NCBI RefSeq assembly: GCF_900111175.1
Contig: NZ_FOGI01000006.1
Location: forward strand, 62,001 to 126,000
Source of the DNA: Actinokineospora terrae
GTDB lineage: Bacteria > Actinomycetota > Actinomycetes > Mycobacteriales > Pseudonocardiaceae
Length of the DNA: 64,000 nucleotides
Reading direction: 5' to 3'
The notes under the pieces are model-generated. The model did not search any database. It had not been told where the DNA came from and saw nothing but the letters and a program-made list of their open reading frames with translations. How positions within the stretch are numbered: position 1 is the first letter of the stretch; every line of letters starts with the position of its first letter. The position numbers were made by a program, and so were the translations under genes. Shown here piece by piece: positions 1 through 8,877 of the stretch.

Positions 1-2677
1 GAGCCATCTCCAGCAGGTCCATCGTCTGCTGTGGATCGTCCCCAACCATGGCGCGAGCGAGGGCTGCGACGGCATCGATGGCGTCGCGGCGGATGGCCTC
101 GCGGACTGTTTCGATCCATTCGGAGCTTGTGCCGTCGGCCAGTGGGCCGGTGTAGCTGTCGACGATCACCCGGTAGGCATCGACTCGGTCCTGGTCGGTC
201 GTGGCGAGGCGGCGGGCGGTGATGGCGGCGGCGAAGCGGTGGTAGTCGACCTCCACCAGGTCTGGGTCGAGCTGGTAGCGGCTCTCGCCGACGATGACCA
301 CATCGGAGACCGTGCCATTGGTGGCGGCGGTGACCGCGCGGCGCACCCGGCTTAGCGAGGTGTTGAGCACGTTGGTGGCCCGCTCCGGCGGGCTGGCGGG
401 CCATAGGGCAGCGACGAGCGCCTCCCGACTGACCCCATCGGGATGCAGCGCGAGGAAGACAAGCAGTTCGCGGGTGCGCGGTGGGAACGCCGAGGTGACC
501 TCCAGTTCTCCTCCCACGTTGGGCCGCCACCATGCCCGGGGCGGCCCGAGGACACTGATCCGCAGCGGGGTTGGGCTGCCTGCCGTGTCCGCGGGGCCGT
601 GCGCCGCGTGGGTGGACACCGTGAGTGGACTCGGCGGGTCGACTTCGAGTCGTGGGTGCTCATCCGAGGCGGTCGGCGAAGTCGTATCCAGGATCTCCAG
701 TGCGGTGCCGACCTGTGGCAGCGTGTTGTCCTCGGTCGGCGGTTCCACATCCGTGGGGCGAATGGGCTCCGTGGAATTGAACAACGGTCCGAAGCCTCCG
801 CCATTGGGGTCGTTGGACCGGTCGGCGTGGTGCAGCAGGGCCAGTAGGTCGCCGGTGTGGTCGTCGCCGAGGCGGAACACCCGCGCGCTGCGGAGCGGTT
901 CGCCGACGCCGGGATTGGTGGTGGAGATGATGCCGTCGTCGCGGACATAAGCGGTGACCCCGGGCGACCATTGGCCCAGCAGCAGCCCGGTCACCCCGAC
1001 GCCGGACCCGTTGTCCAACACCGCCCGCAGCCGGGGCGTGTGTCGCGCGGGCGCGTTGGTGACCAGGATGAGCGGTGGGAACCGATGGCTCGTGCCCTGC
1101 CGGTCGCGGTTGAGCCGGACCAGGGTTTGGGCTTCCAGTTCGTCAAGGGCGGCGGCGAGATCAGCCACCACGCACAGCGCCGCGGGCAATGGAGCGCGGG
1201 CGGCGTTGCGGCCGAGTACCCCAACGAGGTCGGCGGCCGGGACGATCACGCGCGTCTCGCCACCGGCCACGGTGGTGACCAGCAGCGCGCGCACCGCGGC
1301 GGCGGCGCCCGCGCCGAGGAGCCCGAGGCCATGCGCGGCCGCCAGGTCCAGCGCGAGTTCCCGCCCGTCGCGCACGCCCACCGGCAGCACCGCCATTGAG
1401 CCGTGGCCCTCCCCGGTGCCCACGACGACCGAGGACCTAGCGGGTCGCAGTGACCGAGCAGGCGGGTCGTCGGGCTCCGTAACGAGGTCATCGGGGTCGG
1501 CGCGCAGGTGCGCGAGCCGCAGCCCGTAGACCACCGGGGCGACGGGCAGGTCGGTGCGGTCGCCGCTGCCGGGCCGGTAGCGGCGGCGGTGCCGTCGGCG
1601 GGCCACCAGCAGGGCCGCGCTGACCGCGGCGGCGAGCCCCAGGCCGACGAACACCTCTGCGCCCCACCGCACTCCCGCCTCGCCCCCGGCATCCTCGCGC
1701 ACGGATGTCGGGGGCGAGGCAAGGTCATGCGGCGCTGGAGCAGACGTGACCGGGATGGTCTGGGGTGTCTGCTGGGCAGGCGACGGTGGCGCCGTGGAGG
1801 TGCTCGGCTGCGCGGTCCGGCTCGGCGAGGTGACAGGTTCCGGGGTGTGGGCGGCAGCGGGTGGGGTGGGCTGTGCGACGGGCGCGGCGGTGGAGGGCGG
1901 CAGAAGCATCTCCTCGCCGGGAAACACGACGCTGGGACAGGTCAGTCGACCACCACCCGGTTGGAACTTGCCCTTGTTGAGTTCGAAGATCTCCGGCCAC
2001 CGGTTCCCATCGCCCAACTCCCGTTCGGCCATGCGCCACAACGAATCGCGCTTCCCCGTGGCGGGGTTGTAGGGCAGCACCACGGCCGACCGAGCCGCGG
2101 TGGACGGTGATGGCGTGGCCAGGACCTGGCGGGCCGAGGTGTGGGAGGCCAGACGAACCCTTTCAGTTGTGAAGGCGGAGGGCTGCTGTTGTGCGAACGC
2201 CGTCGCCAATACCGCAGGGCCCGCTCCGACCGAGGGTGTGCTCGCGGAGACCGTGCCGATGCGCTGTCCCAGCAAGGAGATCAGGATTGCGCCGACCAGC
2301 ACAGCCGCAACCCGATGCACGGGCCCGGCAGTGGACAGGTCCGGCATTCGCGTGTCGCGAGCGATCATGATCGCGGCGCGGACTACGTCGAGGACGAACA
2401 GCCCCCACACCAGCCAGGCGGCGCAGGCAAGTACATCGAGCAGGAACCCGGAGGTCATCGGGCCCAGCAGCGCGCCCTCGATCTCCGTCCAGGACGGGAC
2501 GTGGTCGGGCAGGGGCCAGCCGATGAACTGGGTCAGCGCCCAAGGCAACCCTCCCACCAGCGTGGCCATCACCGCCGCCGCGAGCAGCCCGCGCAGCAGG
2601 CTCGCGATCGCGGCAAGACCACGATGCCTGCGCCGCGGACGCGCCCTGCGGCGGGAGAGGTGTGCTCGTGTGCTCAC
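1..2677 (-). CDS. LysM and BTAD-domain membrane-anchored transcriptional regulator (partial)
   Basis: This gene runs off the left edge, so its 3-prime end is missing; about 892 codons are visible. The N-terminus is Arg-rich and is followed by at least three hydrophobic segments in the first ~150 residues. A LysM-like module follows (around DSLWRMAERELGDGNRWPEI). A long linker leads to a winged-helix domain (RTRELLVFLALHPDG, then REALVAALWP) and a bacterial transcriptional activator domain (EVDYHRFAAAI, VDAYRVIVDSYTGPLADG). Proteins of this build commonly sit at Tad pilus loci of actinomycetes and probably regulate pilus expression, but that is inference. The GTG at 2677 is the first good in-frame start after the upstream gene ends at 2743; its ribosome site is weak. 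Confidence 0.85.
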   Translation of the reverse strand, partial: MSTRAHLSRRRARPRRRHRGLAAIASLLRGLLAAAVMATLVGGLPWALTQFIGWPLPDHVPSWTEIEGALLGPMTSGFLLDVLACAAWLVWGLFVLDVVRAAIMIARDTRMPDLSTAGPVHRVAAVLVGAILISLLGQRIGTVSASTPSVGAGPAVLATAFAQQQPSAFTTERVRLASHTSARQVLATPSPSTAARSAVVLPYNPATGKRDSLWRMAERELGDGNRWPEIFELNKGKFQPGGGRLTCPSVVFPGEEMLLPPSTAAPVAQPTPPAAAHTPEPVTSPSRTAQPSTSTAPPSPAQQTPQTIPVTSAPAPHDLASPPTSVREDAGGEAGVRWGAEVFVGLGLAAAVSAALLVARRRHRRRYRPGSGDRTDLPVAPVVYGLRLAHLRADPDDLVTEPDDPPARSLRPARSSVVVGTGEGHGSMAVLPVGVRDGRELALDLAAAHGLGLLGAGAAAAVRALLVTTVAGGETRVIVPAADLVGVLGRNAARAPLPAALCVVADLAAALDELEAQTLVRLNRDRQGTSHRFPPLILVTNAPARHTPRLRAVLDNGSGVGVTGLLLGQWSPGVTAYVRDDGIISTTNPGVGEPLRSARVFRLGDDHTGDLLALLHHADRSNDPNGGGFGPLFNSTEPIRPTDVEPPTEDNTLPQVGTALEILDTTSPTASDEHPRLEVDPPSPLTVSTHAAHGPADTAGSPTPLRISVLGPPRAWWRPNVGGELEVTSAFPPRTRELLVFLALHPDGVSREALVAALWPASPPERATNVLNTSLSRVRRAVTAATNGTVSDVVIVGESRYQLDPDLVEVDYHRFAAAITARRLATTDQDRVDAYRVIVDSYTGPLADGTSSEWIETVREAIRRDAIDAVAALARAMVGDDPQQTMDLLEMA

Positions 2678-2742
2678 AGGCGTGCTCGATTCGTCGGGAC
2701 AAGGTCGACGCAGTGGGGTTTGCTTTGGCTCGACCAGGCGGC

Positions 2743-3108
2743 CTATGGCGCCGCGACCGGCTCCGTCGGGTCGAGGTGCCGGTCAGTGGCGGGTTCGGTC
2801 GAGGCAGCTCGCGGTTCGGCGGAGGTCTTCTTGCGTCTGCCGCCGCGGGCGGGTTTGTGGCCCGCGAGCCAGGCGGTGAGATCGGCGGACTTGAGGCCGG
2901 TGAACCCGGCGAGCTCGTCGAGGTCCATGATCTCCGCGGTCTCGGCGAGGACGTGGCCGAGTTCGCGCTCGACGCCTTCGAGCTGCTCGACGACCGTGGC
3001 CCGGTGTTGCGCGAGCTCGAAGACCTGCTGGGCCGCAGCGGCTCGTCGGGTGCTGCGGGAGGTGTCGGCGTCGGCGACGCGTTGCCTGATCTGCTCGGGT
3101 GTGGGCAT
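2743..3108 (-). CDS. Small hypothetical protein of the Tad locus
   Basis: A 121-residue, mostly helical, charged protein. Residues 20-60 look like a short amphipathic or coiled helix, a GLKSADLTAWLAGH stretch lies near residues 70-85, and the tail is basic (RGGRRKK). No signal peptide or membrane segment is visible. It lies between the TadG-like pseudopilin and the BTAD regulator on the same strand, so it is probably co-transcribed with the pilus genes. I do not recognise the family; the helix-turn-helix-like middle could bind DNA, but this is weak. Confidence 0.7.
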   Translation of the reverse strand: MPTPEQIRQRVADADTSRSTRRAAAAQQVFELAQHRATVVEQLEGVERELGHVLAETAEIMDLDELAGFTGLKSADLTAWLAGHKPARGGRRKKTSAEPRAASTEPATDRHLDPTEPVAAP

Positions 3109-3159
3109 CGGTGGTTCCTTCCGTTCGTCCCTGGGGGCGGGTTGGAGTGCTCAGCGCGG

Positions 3160-3588
3160 TCATCCGCGCTGGGGGTGGGCGCTTCCCTGGCCGTGGACCT
3201 GGAACGAGCCGATCCCCACCAGCCCGAGCAGTTGCGTGCGCTGCACCGCGGTGACCGTGACCGTGACGGTGTCATCGGTGACGGTCACGGTGCCGGTGGC
3301 GCCTTCGGTGGCCAGGTGGGCGTGGGCGTTGGCGACCGCCTGGGCGGGCACGAGGCGCAAGGTGCCGGTGCCGCGGTAGGCGGAGAGGTCGATGGCCTGC
3401 GCCCCGGCCCTCGCCGCGGACTCGGCCTGTCCCGTCGCCCGGACCTTGGCCGCCAGGGCGAGGCCGCCGTCGAGGGTGAGTCCGGCCAGGACGAGGATGC
3501 CGGTGACGAGCACGACGACGAACGCGGTCACCTGCCCTTCGTCCGCGCGCCACCATCCCCGCCACCGAGATGTGGTGGGGCGCTTCAT
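3160..3588 (-). CDS. TadG/TadE-like pseudopilin
   Basis: A 142-residue protein with a short basic leader, then [20 protein letters not shown], the single N-terminal membrane helix typical of TadE/TadG pseudopilins. The rest is a Thr/Val-rich extracellular part ([20 protein letters not shown]). Start ATG 3588 was chosen because it overlaps the upstream TadE-like gene by the four bases ATGA; longer upstream reading in this frame is low-quality. Such proteins are minor components or assembly factors of Tad/Flp pili in the cell envelope. Confidence 0.85.
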   Translation of the reverse strand: MKRPTTSRWRGWWRADEGQVTAFVVVLVTGILVLAGLTLDGGLALAAKVRATGQAESAARAGAQAIDLSAYRGTGTLRLVPAQAVANAHAHLATEGATGTVTVTDDTVTVTVTAVQRTQLLGLVGIGSFQVHGQGSAHPQRG

Positions 3589-4079
3589 GTCCGGGTCCCG
3601 GTGGTGAGGGTGGCGCGCCAGAGGTCGATCGGTTCGACGGCGGTGGCCTCCAGTTGTCGGTCGGGGACGCCGAGCAGGAGCGCGTCGCTGAAGTCGACCA
3701 GACAGGACACGGTCACCGCGACCGTCCCACCAGGACGCATCCCGCTGGTCGACGTGGTGACCACTAGGGACCGGCACATCACCCCGGCCGCCGACAACGC
3801 CGTAAACGCCGTCGTACGCGCGGCGGTGACCGCGGCGGCGGGGGTGCGTTCGAGGCTCGCCGCGCGGGCGGCCTGGTGGGCGGCGTCGTCGACCCGCAGA
3901 CGCGCGTCCACGCCTCGGTGGACGACCACCCCGACGAACACCAGCAGCATGATCAGCAGCGGTGCGGCAATGGTGATCTCGGCGGACACCGAGCCCTCTT
4001 CGGCACGCCACCACGCCGCCCATTCCTGGTGTCGAAGCCGCTGTGCGGCAGGCCCGGTAGTGGTTGGTGGTGCGGTCAT
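3585..4079 (-). CDS. TadE-like pseudopilin 2
   Basis: A 164-residue protein with a Trp/basic leader ([19 protein letters not shown]) and a hydrophobic helix beginning [20 protein letters not shown], the TadE signature with its conserved Glu. After the helix come an Arg/Ala-rich stretch and a beta-rich tail. It is the second of three consecutive minor pilins (TadE, TadE, TadG order on the minus strand). Its stop overlaps the next start by four bases, so translation is probably coupled. Confidence 0.88.
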   Translation of the reverse strand: MTAPPTTTGPAAQRLRHQEWAAWWRAEEGSVSAEITIAAPLLIMLLVFVGVVVHRGVDARLRVDDAAHQAARAASLERTPAAAVTAARTTAFTALSAAGVMCRSLVVTTSTSGMRPGGTVAVTVSCLVDFSDALLLGVPDRQLEATAVEPIDLWRATLTTGTRT

Positions 4080-4085
4080 CGGGGG

Positions 4086-4547
4086 TCACCTGCCTTCCAG
4101 GTCGGGGACGACGCGTTCGACGGGGCCGGTGGCCTCGGCGTGCACCGGCAGAGTCAGAAACGGCACCACCGCGGCCGCGGTCCCGGTGACGCGCACCGAC
4201 GCCGAGGTCGGTCCGCGGTCCGCGGCCACCGTGGCGTTGTCCAGTGGTCCGGCGGCGAGCTGGTCAAGCAGCTGTCGTGCGCTCGTCGCCCCGGCCGCAG
4301 CGGTGCCGTTCTGGGCCCGCGTGACGGCCAGACCCTCGGCGGCGGCGGCTTGCGCGAGGTGGGTGGCGTGCGACCAGAGCGCGAACTGCACGATCGCCAG
4401 CAACATCAGCAGCAACAGCGGGGTGGCGATCACCAACTCCGCGCTGACCGCCCCGCGATCTCCGCACAACGCACGCCGCACCCGGCCTGACCATTCACCT
4501 CGCCTTCGCCCGCGCACCGGGTTGCCGGTTTCCGGCGCGGGGGTCAC
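4086..4547 (-). CDS. TadE-like pseudopilin 1
   Basis: A 153-residue protein: basic leader (RGRRRGEWSGRVRRALCGD), then GAVSAELVIATPLLLLMLLA, the classic TadE membrane helix with its Glu, then WSHATHLAQAAAAEGLAVTR and a beta-rich extracellular domain. The GTG at 4547 overlaps the end of the preceding small pilin gene, which is why it was preferred over a longer low-quality N-terminus starting at 4790. Role: envelope pseudopilin of the Tad pilus. Confidence 0.88.
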   Translation of the reverse strand: MTPAPETGNPVRGRRRGEWSGRVRRALCGDRGAVSAELVIATPLLLLMLLAIVQFALWSHATHLAQAAAAEGLAVTRAQNGTAAAGATSARQLLDQLAAGPLDNATVAADRGPTSASVRVTGTAAAVVPFLTLPVHAEATGPVERVVPDLEGR

Positions 4548-4732
4548 ATGGTGATCCCGGTGGCCTTCTCGGTCACTTTGTCCACGATGATCGCGATCAC
4601 GGCGATCGCGGCCACCACCAACAAGGCGGTCACCAGGACGGCCTCGGTCGAGTACCCGGCCTCGGGCCTGCGGCGCAGCTGGTCCCAGCGGGCGTGCAGC
4701 ACTGTCCACATCGCCTGGAGTTGGAGACGCAT
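4544..4732 (-). CDS. Flp/Tad-type small pilin-like protein
   Basis: A 62-residue protein with a basic N-terminus (RWDQLRRRPEAGYSTE) followed by one membrane helix (AVLVTALLVVAAIAVIAIIV) and a short tail. Size, the Gly before the hydrophobic segment, and a Glu a few residues after that Gly resemble Flp-type pilins, which are cut after Gly by a prepilin peptidase such as the one at 11532. The Glu sits at +4 rather than the usual +5, so processing is inferred. ATG 4732 is preferred over 4771; AAGGACATC lies just upstream. Confidence 0.8.
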   Translation of the reverse strand: MRLQLQAMWTVLHARWDQLRRRPEAGYSTEAVLVTALLVVAAIAVIAIIVDKVTEKATGITM

Positions 4733-4779
4733 GATGATGTCCTTCCCAGTTGCACGCGAGCAGTGGCTCACGGTGGTTG

Positions 4780-5673
4780 TCAGAGTCCATTGAGGACCTG
4801 TGTGAGTGCGGGGTAGGTGATGAACGCGAGGAAACCGAGGAACAGCACCATCACCGGCAGGCTCAGCCGTTCAGTGGCGGCCTGGGCGGCGCCCTCTGCC
4901 TCGGTGATCTGGTGGGTGCGCAGCGACTGGGCCTTGGCCGCGAGGGACGTGCGAACCCTGGCGCCCTCCGTCCCGGCCAGGCTGACCGACGCGGCCAGCT
5001 CGGCGAGCTCGCCGACGTCGAGTTCCTCGCCGAGTTGCCGCAGCGCGGCCCAGGGGGTGGTGCGGGTGAGGCGGGCGGCGTCGAGGGCGCGGCCGAGTTG
5101 CTCGAACGCCCACCCCCGGCCCACGAGAACAGAGTCGCCCAGGGCGGAGTCGACGCCCATGCCCCCGGCCAGGGTGATCCACACCAGGTCCAGGTAGGCC
5201 GAGAGCGCGTGGCGGAACCCGGCCCGCAGCTTCGCTGCTTCGGCGCGGGCGTTGAGGTCCGGGACGAGGAACCCGGTCGCACTGAGCGCGAGCCCGGCCA
5301 CGAGCGGGATCTGGATTCCGAGCCCGAACCCGGCGAGGGCGAGGACCGCGCCGGTTAAGGCCGGGAGCAGGAGCCCGGCGACGGCGAGGACTGCCTTCTC
5401 CGCCAAATGCACCGACACCGAGCGGCCCGCGACGGCGAGATCACGCGCCACTTTCCGCCCGGGAAGGCCGAGCGCGCGCAGGGTAGGGATGGCGGGTCGG
5501 CCCAGGCGCACGGCCCAGCCGGTGTCGTCGGTGGAAAGGATCGGTGCCGGAGCCGGGGGTGTGGTCGCGGCGGCCAGGACCGCGCCGAGCGCGGGACGCG
5601 GCGGGAACAGGTACACGGCCATCGCCCACAACCCTGCCCCCGCGCCCACTCCGAGGGCGACGTAGGTGATCAC
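4780..5673 (-). CDS. tadC: TadC-like pilus assembly membrane protein (type II secretion F domain)
   Basis: A 297-residue inner-membrane protein with hydrophobic segments at the N-terminus (TYVALGVGAGAGLWAMAVYL), the middle (VLAVAGLLLPALTGAVLALA) and the extreme C-terminus (LPVMVLFLGFLAFITYPALT). The central cytoplasmic helices contain the GMGVDSALGD-type T2SSF pattern. The GTG at 5673 has a clear GGGAGG ribosome site and overlaps the upstream tadB stop by four bases; the extra 35 codons to 5778 are Arg-rich and out of character. It is expected to form the pilus platform with TadB and the CpaF ATPase. Confidence 0.9.
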   Translation of the reverse strand: MITYVALGVGAGAGLWAMAVYLFPPRPALGAVLAAATTPPAPAPILSTDDTGWAVRLGRPAIPTLRALGLPGRKVARDLAVAGRSVSVHLAEKAVLAVAGLLLPALTGAVLALAGFGLGIQIPLVAGLALSATGFLVPDLNARAEAAKLRAGFRHALSAYLDLVWITLAGGMGVDSALGDSVLVGRGWAFEQLGRALDAARLTRTTPWAALRQLGEELDVGELAELAASVSLAGTEGARVRTSLAAKAQSLRTHQITEAEGAAQAATERLSLPVMVLFLGFLAFITYPALTQVLNGL

Positions 5674-6584
5674 GATCGACCTCCCTGGATGCTGACGGCG
5701 ACTGGTCGGGCCGGGTCGGAGACGTGCGCGGCGAGGAACCGATCGGGTTGCTCGACGCGCACGACTCGCGTCAGCCACGCGAACCCGGCGGCGAACAGGC
5801 CACCGATGCCGAGCAGGACGAGTTGGCCGGTGGCGGTGCCGTAGGCGGCCATGTAGTCGCGGTTGAGCACCACCAGCGCGGCGGCGAACACCAGCGTCGT
5901 GCCCACGATCACCCGCACCGAGGTGCGGGTGCGGGCGCGCCCGGCGTCCACCCGCATCCGCATCGCGGCGTGCCCGCGGGCGGACTCGGCCAGCGAGCCC
6001 AGCAGCTCACCCAGTGCGCGGGTCGGTTGCTCCGCGGCCAGCAGCAGCGCGGCCACGACGAGGTCACCGACCGGGTCGTCGAGCCGTTCGCCCAGGCGCC
6101 GCAGCGCGGTCGAGAGGCGCTCGCCGCCCTCGATCCCGGCGGCGAGCTCACCGACCTCCGCTTGGATCGCTGCGGGCGCCAACGGCGCCGACGCGAGCAC
6201 GGCCTGCTCCAGACCCGCGGCGGCCGAGAGGGTGTCGCGCAACATCTCCGTCCACGAGGCGATGGCCTCGATCCGCGCCACCCGGCGGGCGTGCTCGGGG
6301 TCGCGGCCCAGCACCCGCGGCAGGAACCACGCCGCGAGTCCGGCCAGGACGGCGCCGACAACCCAGCCGGTGAGCACCCCGGTCACTACCCCGGCCGCGG
6401 CGGCGACCGCGACGCGGATGAGGCGCCGTTGATCGCCGGCCGTGCGGTCGCGGATCCTGCGGGGGCGGGGGGTGGTGCCGCGCCAGCCCAGGACGATCAG
6501 CAGGACCCCGAGGCCGGTTCCGATCCCGAGCAGGGCCGCGGCGGCGGTGCTCGGCCCGAGGGTGAGGTTCACGGCGTCCACCAC
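5670..6584 (-). CDS. tadB: TadB-like pilus assembly membrane protein (type II secretion F domain)
   Basis: A 304-residue protein with N-terminal membrane helices (AALLGIGTGLGVLLIVLGW and VVTGVLTGWVVGAVLAGLAA), a cytoplasmic F-type domain (ASWTEMLRDTLSAAAGLEQA through GELLGSLAESARGHAAMRMR) and two C-terminal helices. Start is a GTG that overlaps the end of the ATPase gene by 16 bases. It acts as the platform partner of TadC in the Tad pilus motor. Confidence 0.9.
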   Translation of the reverse strand: MVDAVNLTLGPSTAAAALLGIGTGLGVLLIVLGWRGTTPRPRRIRDRTAGDQRRLIRVAVAAAAGVVTGVLTGWVVGAVLAGLAAWFLPRVLGRDPEHARRVARIEAIASWTEMLRDTLSAAAGLEQAVLASAPLAPAAIQAEVGELAAGIEGGERLSTALRRLGERLDDPVGDLVVAALLLAAEQPTRALGELLGSLAESARGHAAMRMRVDAGRARTRTSVRVIVGTTLVFAAALVVLNRDYMAAYGTATGQLVLLGIGGLFAAGFAWLTRVVRVEQPDRFLAAHVSDPARPVAVSIQGGRS

Positions 6585-8020
6585 CCGTCGGGGTCCTCCA
6601 GCAGCTCAGGATCGAAGCCGGTCTCGATCAGGTCGTCGAGGGTGTCGCTTCGCAGCGCGCCCGCCACCGGACGGGCCCTGCGGTCGCTGCCGGGGCGGTA
6701 GACCTCGTTCGAGACCACCTGGGCCCCGTCGGCGCCCACGACCTCGCGCACCGAGGACACCACGCGGGTGCGGCGGTCCTCGGCACGAGCGAGGTGCACG
6801 ACGAAGTGCACGCTGGAAGCGACCAGGAGATTGGTGGCCTCCAGAGGAAGCCGCTCGGCGCCCTGGGCGGCGTAGGAGGCCAGCCGGGTGAACGCGATCC
6901 GCGAACTGGAGGCGTGCAGGGTGGCCATGCTGCCGTCGTTGCCCTGGCTCATGGCGTTGCACATCGGGATGACCTCGGGGCCGCGGATCTCCCCGACGAT
7001 CACCCGGTCCGGAGACATCCGCAGCCCCCAGCGCACGAGTTCGGCCTGGGTCACCTCGCCCGAACCCTCCACATTGGGCTCGCGCGACTGGAACGCGGTC
7101 ACGTCCGCGTGGATCTCCGGGTCGTGGTCCAGGCCCAGCTCGAAGGCGTCCTCGACGGTGACGATCCGCTCCAGCGGCTCCATCTCGGCCGCGAGAGCGC
7201 GCAGCATCGTGGTCTTGCCCGCCCCGGTGCCACCGGTGATCAGGACGTTCTTGCGCGACTTGACCAACGCTCGCAGGAACGCCTCCAGGCTCGCGTCGAT
7301 GGTGCCGCCGCGTCGCAGCTGCGCGAGGGTGGCGGTGAGGTAGCCGTGGCGTCGGATTGACAGCGCGGTCACCCCGCCCGCGGTCAAGCCCATCACAGCG
7401 AACAAGCGTTCCCCGCCGGGCAGTTGCAGGTTGACCGCCGGGGAGCCCTGGTCGAACCGCCGCTCCTGGCTCGACGCGCGCGCCGCCAGCAGCCGCACCA
7501 GATCGGTGAGTTCGTCGTTGGAGGAGGCGATCGGCCCGACCCGGGCTCGGCGGCCGTCGCTGTACTGGACGAACACCAGGTCGAAGCGGTTGGCGTTGAT
7601 CGTCTCCACGTCCGGGTCGTCCAACAACGGCTGCAGCCCGGCCAGGCCGAACAGCTCGGCGACGACCTCGTCCACGACCCTCTGCTCGGCCTCGCGCGGC
7701 GGCAGCTGCCTGCCCGCGGCCAGCTCGTCCTCGGTGTGCGCGCGCAGCGCCTCGTCGAGGATCACTTGCGCCAGCTCGCGGCGGGCCTCGGGGGTGGCGG
7801 CGGCTCCGGTGTGCTCCGACTGCTCGGCCACCCGCTGGGGGAGTTCCGTGCTCAGCCGTTCCCGGAGGGCCCGGCGCAGCCGCACCAGCGTCGCGGGCGA
7901 AGTGGCTTCCCCCTCGATGTCCCACCCGAGGTCGGGAGGCTGGTCAGGCAGATCCGATGTGGAGGAACCGTGTTGGCGGAGTTGGCGCACCACCGGGTGG
8001 CTGTCGGTTGGATTGGTCAT
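6569..8020 (-). CDS. cpaF: CpaF/TadA-type pilus assembly ATPase
   Basis: A 483-residue hexameric-type secretion ATPase. The N-terminal half has the CpaF pattern (QPLLDDPDVETINANRF, QERRFDQGSPAVNLQLPGGE). The catalytic core has a Walker A (ITGGTGAGKTTML), an acidic box (VTVEDAFELGL), a Walker B region (RVIVGEIRGPEVIPM) and the His box (GSMATLHASSS). ATG 8020 has GGAGG upstream and overlaps the CpaE stop by four bases; the preceding 116 codons in frame are Arg-rich shadow. It powers assembly of the pilins encoded downstream. Confidence 0.95.
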   Translation of the reverse strand: MTNPTDSHPVVRQLRQHGSSTSDLPDQPPDLGWDIEGEATSPATLVRLRRALRERLSTELPQRVAEQSEHTGAAATPEARRELAQVILDEALRAHTEDELAAGRQLPPREAEQRVVDEVVAELFGLAGLQPLLDDPDVETINANRFDLVFVQYSDGRRARVGPIASSNDELTDLVRLLAARASSQERRFDQGSPAVNLQLPGGERLFAVMGLTAGGVTALSIRRHGYLTATLAQLRRGGTIDASLEAFLRALVKSRKNVLITGGTGAGKTTMLRALAAEMEPLERIVTVEDAFELGLDHDPEIHADVTAFQSREPNVEGSGEVTQAELVRWGLRMSPDRVIVGEIRGPEVIPMCNAMSQGNDGSMATLHASSSRIAFTRLASYAAQGAERLPLEATNLLVASSVHFVVHLARAEDRRTRVVSSVREVVGADGAQVVSNEVYRPGSDRRARPVAGALRSDTLDDLIETGFDPELLEDPDGWWTP

Positions 8021-8877
8021 GCCTGCTGCCCTCCAGGGTGTGCAAGATCGACGTCGCGAGCAGAGCCGACGCGGGCCGCGTCGACGACGGCTGCGGGGGA
8101 TACCGCCGGGTCTTGGTGTTCCCGCGGTGGCGTCGAGGTTTCGTGGCGTGCGGCGAGTTCGGTGGCGAGGTGGAGCGCGAAGCGCCCCAACGCCGACCGC
8201 CCTGGGCCAGTGCGCCGCCAGCGGGAGCTGCCTCGCTGTCCACGGAGGACGGCCGCGCCCTTCGGATCGTGCGGCACGCGGCCCCATGGGGGAACGTCGA
8301 GTTCGCGGGCGACCTCGGTGGTGGAGTAGCCGTCGCCGACCAGCAGCAACATCGGGTTCGGACTCCACCTGCTGATCACGGGCAGCCAGCGGGGCAGGTG
8401 CGCGAGCTCGTCGGCGCCCGCGCCGGTCAGCAGCACGACCGCGTCGCTGGCTCGCACGATCGGGAGCGCCGGCGAACCCGGGTCCAGGCGACCGCAGTCG
8501 ACGACGACCACCGTGTCCGGCTGTCCGGCCGCGGCGCGCAAGCCACCCAGTCCGCTTGCGGGGTCGGGGGCCAGCGCCGTGAGGGCCGCGCGGGCCTGCT
8601 CAGCGTCCGGCGGGGCCGCGACCACCGTCAGCCCACCGGGGAGCTGTTGGGTGTGCCGCCACACCAGGTCCGGGTCGTCACCGGCCCGGCGCGCGGCGGC
8701 GACCCACGACACCAATCCCGGGGTCGACAACAAGGAGAACCGCAGGGTGAGGTCCCCACCGGACGGATCGGCCTCGACCAACACCGCCCTCGCCGCAGCG
8801 GGCCAGCGGGCGGCCACGGCCGTAGCCAACGTGCTCACACCGGGCGAACCCTTCAACGACAGCAACGAGACCAACAT
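8017..8877 (-). CDS. CpaE-like ParA/MinD-family ATPase of the Tad locus
   Basis: A 286-residue protein starting MLVSLLSLKGSPGVSTLATA, a deviant Walker A of the ParA/MinD superfamily (KGSPGVST). VLVEADPSGGDL follows, then a Walker B-like VVVVDCGRLDPGS and PWGRVPHDPKGAA near the C-terminus. CpaE-type proteins position or assist Tad machines at the membrane. Start 8877 overlaps the SAF gene stop by one base (TGATG). No separate receiver domain is visible, so only the ATPase half of a classical CpaE is present. Confidence 0.88.
   Translation of the reverse strand: MLVSLLSLKGSPGVSTLATAVAARWPAAARAVLVEADPSGGDLTLRFSLLSTPGLVSWVAAARRAGDDPDLVWRHTQQLPGGLTVVAAPPDAEQARAALTALAPDPASGLGGLRAAAGQPDTVVVVDCGRLDPGSPALPIVRASDAVVLLTGAGADELAHLPRWLPVISRWSPNPMLLLVGDGYSTTEVARELDVPPWGRVPHDPKGAAVLRGQRGSSRWRRTGPGRSALGRFALHLATELAARHETSTPPREHQDPAVSPAAVVDAARVGSARDVDLAHPGGQQA

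Noticed and set aside
2662..4554. A 630-codon plus-strand frame
   Set aside because: It covers three pseudopilin and one small gene on the other strand, which have TadE hallmarks and coupled starts.
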